Assembly: GCA_013396755.1 (NCBI GenBank)
Contig: VWZF01006828.1
Coordinates: 36,033-100,032 of the forward strand
From: Sclerurus mexicanus
Lineage: Eukaryota; Chordata; Aves; Passeriformes; Furnariidae
Direction: 5' to 3'
Length of the DNA: 64,000 nucleotides
Below the pieces are notes generated by a model. The model did no database searches. It was not told where the DNA came from and was given only the letters and a program-made list of their open reading frames with translations. The translations under genes were made by a program, and so were the position numbers. Of this stretch, positions 56,053-64,000 are shown in pieces. Numbering within the stretch: the first letter of the stretch is position 1; every line of letters starts with the position of its first letter.

Positions 56053-59000
56053 AGCAGGGTCGGGGCACATCTTTATCCCTGTTTCCCTGTGCATTGTGTC
56101 CTTTCCGCCATGGGCCACCCCATGCAGGTCTCCTGAAGGGGATTAGTGTTGCAGTTCATGCCCTGGGTTTGGAGCCCAGCCCGTGCCCTTGGCCTCCCCT
56201 CACCCCGAGCACCTGCCGGAATGGGAGGAATTCCCTTCAGCCACCTGCCTTTCATGGGACCCACAAAGGGAAAAGGCAGCAGTGCCCACCCTCCCCCGGT
56301 GCTGTGATATTTGTTGTGAGGGCTGTCTGGGATTTGCCCTGTCCCTTCAGTGCCCGCTCAGAGGGCAGCAGCTCTCCTGCGGGAGAGCCCCTCCTGCGGT
56401 GCCGGGAGCGGGTGATTCAGCGGCGTGGAGCTCTTCCAGCCCGGATTGTCTCCCTCCGTTGTCAGGGAGGATGGGCTGAGCTGAATTTTAACCAACCCAC
56501 TTCCCTGCCAGCTCCTTCAGCACCAGTGGCAAAAAATAAACGGAGAGTTTCAGCCTGAACATGAATCACACGCCACTGCCCAGAATCGTGTCTTGGGAAG
56601 GTGCTGTGGATCTCCTGGTCGTCAGCTACCCACGGAGATCATCTGAGGGTCAAACGAGGGGACAGCTCCCGCTCTCTCAATGCACAAAAAAAAGAGATAT
56701 AAAAGGCATTTTTTGCACCTTCATGTGTTTGGAAACACTCCCCCTCCCATCCAAATGTGTCTTAGATCCCTTTGCTTTGGGGTTTTTTATATTCTTTCGG
56801 AACCTTGAAGGTCTGACTGCTCTGGGAAGGCAGTGGCTGCCATCCAGCAATCTAAAAGGGAACCAAGTAAGATTTAAAGAAAAAAAAGGGGTTCAAATGC
56901 AATTAAAGGACAGTCCCTGTGGTCTCCCAAGGTAGGGAGCAAGTTTTGGAGGATGCTGGCATCTCTCCAGCTCTGGGGTTTCTAAGGAAAACATTTACCT
57001 GAGCTCACAGCTCTCATTTTTCAGCAAGGCCAAGGTGACAAGCTGTTTTTTGAGGCAGAAGCCACATTTGTGTGAACAAGTTGACTTCTCCCCATAGGCC
57101 ATGGGTTGTGCCCCCAGAGTGTTCTGCATCTCCAGAACCAGCACCCACCAGCTGGTTGATGGTCTGGAGGGAACTGCGTGGAGCTGCTCATCACAGAACA
57201 AATGAAAGCTCTGTTGGAGCCACTCGTTGCCTTAAAGCTTGCAGCCAAATTTAGGGGGAGGTGAAGAAAATATCCCTGTCCTTGCAGGGAGCTTGTTTGC
57301 AATGAAAATCACCTGAGAATGGGACAACTGCCTGTGCCATCCCATTCCATCCCATCCCACCCCTTCGCAGGGCTTGTGAGGCAGCTCCAAAGGCTGTTCC
57401 ACGAGGAGACCTGAAGGTCTGTTTGAGTTAACAGTGACTCGTCCTACAGAAGAGCTTTGCTGTGTCCCTGGGACTACTGAAGCTCCGGCCCTTTGGGGTG
57501 AGGGCTGATGCAGCACTGGGTGACCCTTTGCCAAGGTCACCTGTGCTCAGCTGAGTTTAGGAGTGACAGAAGACCAGGACATCTCCTGGAGAAGAAGTGT
57601 CCCAAAATCCTGACCCAGCTCTGCCGAAGTTTCTGTGCAGACCTCAGTTATCACCGCTGGCCATCCTGTTGTATCCATGTATCCATCCCACTCTGCAGGA
57701 CTCCGGCATCCTCCCTCCTGGCACTTTGCTGAGGGAGTGATGAGCCTTTGGAGCAGGGAAGGGCAGTTCCTGGAGTGTCAGCAGAGGACTGGGCAGCACT
57801 AAAGCACCAAAACCCGCCGTGTTCCCAAGGCCACATTCCCTGGAGCAACCGGGACAGCACAACCCAGCACATCCCAGTCTGCGGCACAGGGACCCCCAAT
57901 CCCCCACCCCAACCATCCCTCTGGCCCCCCATTCCCAGGATGTGCCTCCTCGTGTCTTGCGAGTGCGTCCCAACAGTGCCTCGGTGTGAACCCAGGCAAG
58001 GAGCACCCGGCGTGGGGCTCTGGGGTGGGCGAGGGGCAAACACCCCTTGACTCCTGGGGCTGCGTCCCTGGGGCCACCCTGGAGGAGCAGGAATGTGTCA
58101 CCACTGGCACAAAGGCAGAGCAGACTCAGGAGCATGTGAAGGCTGTCGATAGAGGGATAAATGCAGTAAATGGCAAGAGCGCTTCCCTTTGTTCTGCACT
58201 TTTGATGTTCTGTTTAAATCAAGCATGAGCTCGACGTCTGCTCGATTTTACTTTTGAACTGTAATTAAGGGAGACCAGAGCTCTCTGGAGTGTTGTCAGC
58301 TGCTTACTTTTGTGTGCTGGCTCATGTTGAGATGTGTCGCGTGTTCCCGGCGGAGAGCAGGGGATACAGAGCCGGGTTCTCACAGCCCCACTGAAGCTGT
58401 TTGTGAACCACAACCATCTCCAGGCGGCTCCTGGAGCTGTGCTCGCTTCAGGGCAGCTGCAGGAGTCTGTCTGTCCCAGGGGCTCCTGGCACAGCTCTCC
58501 CATTAGGAGAGCAGGTGTTTGGGGCTTCTCCTTGGGGGGAAGAGGTGCTCTTTCTGCCCACAGGAACCCAGACAGTGTCGGGGTGTCCTGAAGGACACAA
58601 GAGGTTTGGGGGGCCCTGGTTCTGCTGCAGCTCTTGGTGGGACATGTGAGGGGACAGAGGTGTGGTCAGTGCCACCAGCCCTGGGGGACGGGGTGAGGGA
58701 GCAGCTCTTCACCCTGGTTTGGTACTGCAGGACTGGGGTGGTGGGGCTGTGTTCTTTCTGTCCCCACAAAATTGTCCCAAAGGGGCCAACAAGTCGTGAG
58801 AGGGGCTGGCAGGAGCTCGATCTGCAGTGCTGTGCTGGAGCCCTCTTGCCTGGGGTGTGTGAGGCAGAAACACACGAAGGACCTTTGCTGTGCACATTTT
58901 TGGAGTCTGGGTTTTGGGGTTGTCTTGTTTTCTTGGGAAATGTTGATTTTCACATGGTGTGAGGCTGTTGGGAGCTGCCCAAGGAGTCTGGGTTGGCATG

Positions 59001-59905
59001 TCAGTGGCAGGCACACTGAGCTGGGAAGGGACATTGCAGCTGCTCCCCCTGAAACTGGGACTGCCTTTACACCTCAGTTCAGGGTTGCAGCCTGGAACAG
59101 CATGGGGCTCCCCAGAGGCCTCAGTGCAGAGCCAGGAGCAGACAGATTGAGGTCTCTGATGTGCCTAAGCAGAGGATTTTCAAGGTCTTCCTTCCTTGAT
59201 GAGAAATATAAAGAGCTGGTGGGAGCCCAGCTTGCAAAGCTCAGTGCTCTGGGACACTGGTGTTGGGGGGTGAGAGGAGCAGCCCCTGAGCCTCCTCGGG
59301 AGAGTGGATCATAACTCTGGTCACACCTTCATGGAAGTGCCTTCAGGCTCTTTTGCTGCCCAGCAAGACTCTGGTGTTGTTTCCTTGTGCTCTGGCTGTA
59401 CTTTGCATTTTTTGATTAATTGAATGCTTTTGCTAGTAAGGAACTTCTGTGAACTCTTTATTCAGCCCCCGGCTGTCTGAGGTCTTGGAGCTGTGGAACC
59501 TCCTGGGAGGCTGAGGTGGGTCAGGATGGCCTCCAGCTCAGCTCATGAACTTCCCGTGCTGTGGCTTGCAGGCAGTTTGTTATTTCACTGCTACTGCCAA
59601 TGTGGCTATTTCACAAAATTAAATACAGGGAATACCAAACACCAAAGTCCAGTCCCATACGATCCAGGACGATTTTGCTGCTGTTGTTCTACTTTGGTTA
59701 TGGTTTTCATTTCAGTTTTCACGTTGTGATCTTAGTGCTTCTGCCCTGCTGCAGAAGGTGCAGTTTATCACTTACCTGTCAGCTGAAAACCAGGAGGAGT
59801 AATGGGAATCATGAGGGAGAATAAGGAGTTTTGAGCTGGAGAACTTGTGACAAACCAGTTAAGAAGGAAAGGGGGAAGGCACCAAATACAAAGAGCTCAG
59901 ACTAG
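56053..59905. other. Unique non-coding stretch
   Basis: 56340-56470 is GC- and CpG-rich ('gagagcccctcctgcggtgc', 'gggagcgggtgattcagcgg') and could be a small regulatory element. A short CCCAT-type repeat lies at 57337-57362. 59390-59470 and 59570-59720 are AT-richer. Open frames across 57640-58140 and 58500-59310 occur on both strands and lack domains. No gene is called. Confidence 0.4.
57337..57362 (+). repeat. Short CCCAT/CCATT tandem run
   Basis: About five imperfect five-base units. A minor simple repeat. Confidence 0.7.
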
Positions 59906-60082
59906 AAGGGTGGGCAGGCCCTGGCACAGGGTGCCCAGAGAAGCTGTGGCTGCCCCTGGATCCCTGGGAGTGTCCAAGGCCAGGCTGGAACAACCTGGGC
60001 CAGTGGGAGGTGTCCCTGCCCATGGCAGGGGTGGCACTGGGTGGGCCCTCCAGCCCAAACCATTCTGGGATTCTGTGATTCC
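59906..60082 (+). mobile_element. CR1 LINE 3' end, type A
   Basis: The tail reads 'ggtgggcaggccctggcaca', 'gggtgcccagagaagctgtg', 'gcccctggatccctgggagt', 'gtccaaggccaggctggaac' and 'gtccctgcccatggcagggg', ending in a good 'cattctgggattctgtgatt'. A small deletion removed the 'atggggcttgg' segment, and another shortened the region before 'cccaaaccattctggg'. Confidence 0.92.
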
Positions 60083-60880
60083 ACCTGTCACATCTAGGGG
60101 GGAACGACATTTTGGGAAGCCACTTTCACTGTTGTGAAGGTTGTGCTCTACACAGTGATGGAGGGGGAGGGCAGGAGAGAACGGGAGAAGCTGCAGGGAA
60201 GGAAGGAGATGGAAAATGGGGTGCCTTTCAACTAAAATCTGTTGGTAGTGAGGACTAGGGACACTCTTGGTCACCCCAGGAGACCAGGCTTGATCCTCCC
60301 TCCTTCCCAAGGCAGGATGGGGAGAGCCTTGCTGGAGCACTACGGGACTTGGTCCCGTCCTTGGCAGAGGCTGCAGGATGGAACTCTGTGAAACAGGCTG
60401 TATAAACATCGAAGGAGATAAAAGTGAGGGCTCACACTCTGCACTCCCCCGCCACGCCCGGCCTGGGTACGTGCACCGTGTGTCCCCCGTGGCAGGTTGG
60501 GGACATGGAGCAGCTCGTGCAAGGCACGATCTCTTCCCATACTCACTTGCTATTTTTTCCTGAGGAAAATAAATCTTTTAAGTTTTTTTGCAGCATCTGT
60601 CCTACAGCATGGACAGGAAAGGTTAGTTATAAATAATGTAGGGCTGTGTCCTCTCCTGAGGGGAAGGGAAATACAGGGAGCCTCGGGAAGAGGAGCACAG
60701 CACCACCCTCGATGGATGGGGATGAGCTGAGGGAGATGGGGATCCCACAAGGCCACCAAAGCCCCTCTCCTGACCGTGGGGAGAGCTGGTGGCAATGAAC
60801 AGCCACATCTCCACAAGCCAACCCCAGCCCTCACAGCAGCTCTGAGGCTCATGAGGATGATGAAAAATTCAGCAAAGGCA
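60083..60880. other. Unique non-coding stretch
   Basis: No gene or repeat is recognised. 'gaaaataaatctttt' near 60568 contains an AATAAA on the plus strand but has no linked exon. Confidence 0.4.
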
Positions 60881-60955
60881 GAATCACAGAAGCCCAGAAT
60901 TACTTAGGTTGGAAAAGAACTCCAGGATCATCGAGTCCAACCATTAAAGCAGCAT
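60881..60955 (-). mobile_element. Short CR1 LINE terminus, antisense
   Basis: 'gaatcacagaagcccagaat', 'tacttaggttggaaaagaac', 'tccaggatcatcgagtccaa', 'ccattaaagc'. This is the reverse complement of a CR1 end of a type not otherwise seen in this window. About 75 bases are retained. Confidence 0.8.
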
Positions 60956-62194
60956 TTGAGCACAGAAACACTTAATTGGGCTGTGCCCTGGAAAGTGCTG
61001 GGAGATGAGTCTGAAGGAAGGCACCATCTTCCACCAGCTTTTTAATCAACTCACCCATTTTAGTTTGACTAGAAAAGAAGTGGTGAACATTAGTGGAGGA
61101 AAACACATTTTGTGGGGGAAACCAGAAAGGTTTTGCTCTGGCCAAATAGGGAAGCTGCAGAGCTAGACAGGATCCATAATTCAGAGCAGCAACCAGAGCC
61201 CTGAACAAGTGAGAGCCGCTCCTGGGGGCTGAGTGGTCCTTCAGCTGTCACCAGTGTCCCTGGGACACACAGACGCTCCTCGGGCATTCCACCCTTTGGG
61301 ACTGGTGTTAGGATAAGTGTTCCCTGTCATGGGGAAGCTCTTGGGGAGGAAGGAGTTCTGCTGTGTAGGGCACGTGAAACCCACTTTGCCCCCAGTGCCC
61401 CACGAGCCGCCACGCTCAGGGATGTATCCAGCAAACTTTAATGCAGCTCTTGGGTTCTTTTACTGCTTGTTTGCTACTTGAAGAGAAATCCATCAAAGGG
61501 CATTGCCAGGAGAGCAGATCACAGCCCAGCTCTGCCAAAAAATAGGTCTGCTTGGAAGCCATGGCTTGTTCCAGCTCTGCTTGTGCCCACGCCGTGCCTG
61601 GCGGTCTCCAGCTGGGAACTGCTTGTTCTGATGGACACCCTGGGATTCCTCCCTGTGGGACGCAGAGTACTCCTGTCCCTGCTTGGCCACAAAGCTCCCC
61701 GTGGCTCCTGTGCCACCCGTGGGCTGCAGGACGCTCTGGCTGTCATCCCTCAGCGATTCCTCGGGAAGTGTCATGCTTTTGACAAAGAGCTCATCCCGGC
61801 TGTGTCTCCAGCCCCCTCCCTTTTCCCAATTTATGACCCTCTTTGCAGCAAACAAAGGAGTTAAGAGTGTTAACGCCCTCCTTTCCAACATTTACAGTCC
61901 GTAAATTGAACTCAGGGACTCCTTAGATGGCAAAACCCCCCATCCCTGCCTGGTTTGCAAGAGAAGATGGAGGAATTTGATCAGTGAATTATTTGCTCAT
62001 CCCATTTTCCTTTCCCTGCCCTGAGCTGTCCCAGTGTGCCATACTGGACAATTCAGTGGCCCAGCACACGGGGTGTGCCGCTCTTTGAGCACAGCAAGGT
62101 GGTTCCACAGAGCCTTCCACAAACTGCTCCTGAATTCCCCCAGTTATGGCCAGCCAGGGGAAGTGCTGGATCCCAGATGGATGGACACACTGGG
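60956..62194. other. Unique DNA holding a minus-strand coding-like frame
   Basis: Repeat-free. The minus-strand candidate at 61493-61840 is listed separately. Nothing else is recognised. Confidence 0.4.
61493..61840 (-). other. Coding-like open frame or candidate exon of unknown function
   Basis: On the minus strand a possible acceptor (ctttgtttgctgcaaag) is followed in phase 0 by 115 codons and a TGA. Codon use is coding-like, and the peptide is hydrophilic and compositionally normal: it includes DELFVKSMTLPEESLRDDSQ, then a Q/G/S-rich middle, an RQARRGHKQSWNKPW basic-aromatic stretch and a tryptophan-containing end. It has no domain, signal or membrane segment that I recognise. The plus strand is also open here in one frame, which weakens the case. 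It could be a final coding exon or a chance frame. No polyadenylation signal is obvious close downstream. Confidence 0.25.
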
Positions 62195-62392
62195 AAGGAG
62201 GGGCTGGAAGACAGGTCCAGGAAAGGGCCCTGGGGGTCCTGGTCAGTGGCCAGTTGGCCATGAGTCAGCAGAGCCCTGGAGCCAGGGGGGACATCCCTGT
62301 CCTGGGGGGCATCAGGGGAGGGAGAGGATTGTCCTGCTCTGCTCTGCACTGGGTCCCTTCCAGCTCAGCACATTCTGGGATCCTGTGAACTC
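62195..62392 (+). mobile_element. CR1 LINE with coding end joined to tail (type C)
   Basis: The left part is the ORF2 3' region: 'aaagggccctgggggtcctg' and 'ccagttggccatgagtcagc', giving an ERALGVLV...MSQQ motif that matches the CR1 C-terminal ERDLGVLVDS...MSQQ run. It goes on through 'ggggggcatcaggggaggga' and 'attgtcctgctctgctctgc'. At about 62350 it jumps to 'gggtcccttccagctcagca', 'cattctgggatcctgtgaac'. The long stretch normally between these is missing, as in the copy at 5568-5902. Confidence 0.87.
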
Positions 62393-63949
62393 CAAATACC
62401 TCAGGTTAATGAGGTGCCAGAGATGCTGCTGCTGAAAACAAGAGAAGACCGAGTAGTTCCTGACTCCTGACGTGCCACTGGGATGGGCTGAGCCACAATC
62501 CCCCAGCACCACGGCCGCACATCTGGGGGGCACAGTCTGCTGCTGCTGCTGCTGCACGGGGATTATCTTGGCACAAAAGATGCAGACAAATCTCCCGTTC
62601 CTTTTGGATAATTTGAATGTATGACTGTCATTTTTAATACCTGGGCTTCTCCAGCTGAGGCTTCCAATTTTTTATTACCAGGAGCTGTACCTTTTCCCCC
62701 ATTTTCTCTGGCAGACCTATCAATTCTAAGCTGCTTTCTTCCTCTTGGTTAATTGAAAATGTCAGTTACTGTATTTGATGGTAATTTCTCCCTATTCTAA
62801 CCTTGGCTGTGATAGTGATTGTTGTGAGAAGAGACTTTATCCTAACTCTAGTCATAAAGACACTGCAGAAGTCTCTGCTGCTGCAAATCAGTTGGGAATT
62901 CAGGAGAGCTACTCGGGCTAACAAGGATTTAAACCCCAATTCTCACAGATCTAATACTTTGTAGGGAAAATACTGATATTTTTGCAATTTCTCTTTGTCT
63001 TGTTTTTAGTTTTGTTCATTTTACATGTCTGCCAGAGCTGCTCTTGGCTTTGTACAGAGATATTGAGCCCCAGGAAATTAAAGGAGCCTGAGGAAGCAGC
63101 ACCTGCTCTTCTTGAAGCAGCTGCATCAGAGCACCAAGTGCTGTGAGTCCACACTTTGGCTCCACTGAATGCAGCAGCTGGAGCCAGACAGGTCGCCCAA
63201 GCCCCCCAGGCCGCCCTGCAGAGGAACAGGGCCCTGAGAAGACAACAGACACTGGGATTAGGCTGGGACGTGCTCCTTGGAGATGTTTGCTTCTCTGTTG
63301 TAGAGGGTAGTTCGGTAGGCACTTTCTAGATGGCTGAGGTTTGGGAAGATGGGTCAGTTCCCAGCGTCCTGAGAAATCCAAACACAAGTCAAAGATGGAC
63401 AAACAGCCTGTTTTATTTTTATCATGTTACCTGTACCACTAGTTTCCAAAACCACTTCAGTGCCTTAAACCCCAGAGACCTGCACAAAACTTACATGCTT
63501 ATGGTGCCTCCCAAATGCCACCCACTGCAGTGCCGGGGCTCTCCCTCGCAGAGCTGCCTGTCTGGGGGTGCCAGGGGACAGATGTGGGTGGCACGTGCCT
63601 GCTGGGGGAGTCTGGGCACGTGCAGTGGGTTATGGCTTATAAAACACATCACTGCTAAATGGGGTGAGGCTGTGATTTTATGGGGTATGAAATGCTGCTG
63701 ACACACTCTAGCCTTCAGTGGAGACCATCTTTGAGCATTTATTTGCACCAGGAGCGTGGTGGAAACTGGATGTTTGCCCCAGTCTGGGGAAATTCCAGAC
63801 CTGAGAAGAGGGAGCTGCTGAAACAGCAAAGAGCTCTGACCCCTCTGTGTCACTGGAGAGGAAACTCACCCTCATGTCTGCCCAGGCTCCTCCAGCAGAT
63901 TTGCACAGGCTTGGAGAAGCTCTGTGATCATATTAAATACTTAATATTG
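62393..63949. other. Unique non-coding stretch
   Basis: A (CTG)6 run lies at 62537-62554. 62580-63010 is AT-rich and repeat-free. Minus-strand open frames over 62951-63402 overlap each other and have no recognised domain. No gene is called. Confidence 0.4.
62537..62554 (+). repeat. (CTG)6 trinucleotide run
   Basis: Six perfect CTG units. Short and not within a recognised exon. Confidence 0.95.
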
Positions 63950-64000
63950 GCACAGAATCCCAGACTGGTTTGGGCAGGGAGGGACCTCAAAGCCCATCCC
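63950..64000 (-). mobile_element. CR1 LINE 3' end, type A, antisense, cut by window edge
   Basis: 'ggcacagaatcccagactgg', 'tttgggcagggagggacctc', 'aaagcccatccc'. This is the terminal part of a type A copy that continues beyond position 64000. Confidence 0.87.

Noticed and set aside
1..64000. CRISPR arrays, bacterial operons, rRNA, endogenous retroviral genes or LTRs
   Set aside because: None seen. The only repeated family is CR1 plus simple repeats, and the sequence is clearly vertebrate in character.

Overview
The window looks like nuclear DNA from a bird, probably a neoavian and plausibly a passerine. No mammalian SINEs, no bacterial gene packing and no viral genes are visible. It is studded with 5'-truncated CR1 LINE retrotransposon ends, the dominant avian repeat. 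I count 31 CR1 pieces: 21 on the plus strand and 10 on the minus strand. They fall into several tail types, recognised by short diagnostic strings such as gtccctgcccatggcagggg (type A), gggcttttccaacctcaggg (type B), gggtcccttccagctcagca (type C) and tcagtcaaaggttggacttg (type D). I identified them from remembered CR1 consensus sequence, not from a search. The passerine placement is inference.

I recognise no complete protein-coding gene. The open frames are long mainly because the GC-rich stretches and the antisense CR1 tails lack stop codons. The window therefore reads as intergenic or intronic DNA. A few segments do combine good splice signals with an open, coding-like frame, and I list them as low-confidence candidate exons. 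On the plus strand these are 9760-9846, 15655-15824, 42837-42952, 44869-44963, 52449-52544 and 55502-55740. On the minus strand there are two coding-like open frames, 30582-30866 and 61493-61840. The pair 42837-42952 and 44869-44963 is phase compatible, and the terminal-exon-like 52449-52544 would also fit that frame. None matches a family I know.

Layout. 1-3713 is unique sequence without CR1. 3714-20997 alternates CR1 tails with unique DNA and includes a candidate exon and an RFX-like site near 15.8 kb. A 133-bp assembly gap at 20607-20739 sits inside a CR1. 20998-32429 is an 11.4-kb stretch with no recognisable CR1; it holds AT-rich, TAAT-core-rich blocks, a CpG-richer patch, a perfect hairpin and a diverged repeat pair. 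32430-39810 is dense in CR1, including an inverted pair. 39811-46265 is again free of CR1 and carries the best candidate exon pair plus a long AT-rich putative regulatory block. 46266-64000 returns to scattered CR1s, with simple repeats and further candidate exons.

The main lines of interest are the candidate exons, the CR1-poor intervals that may be under regulatory constraint, several CR1 copies with internal deletions that join coding-end sequence directly to the tail, and a few perfect short inverted repeats. I found no clear sign of an undescribed biological system.
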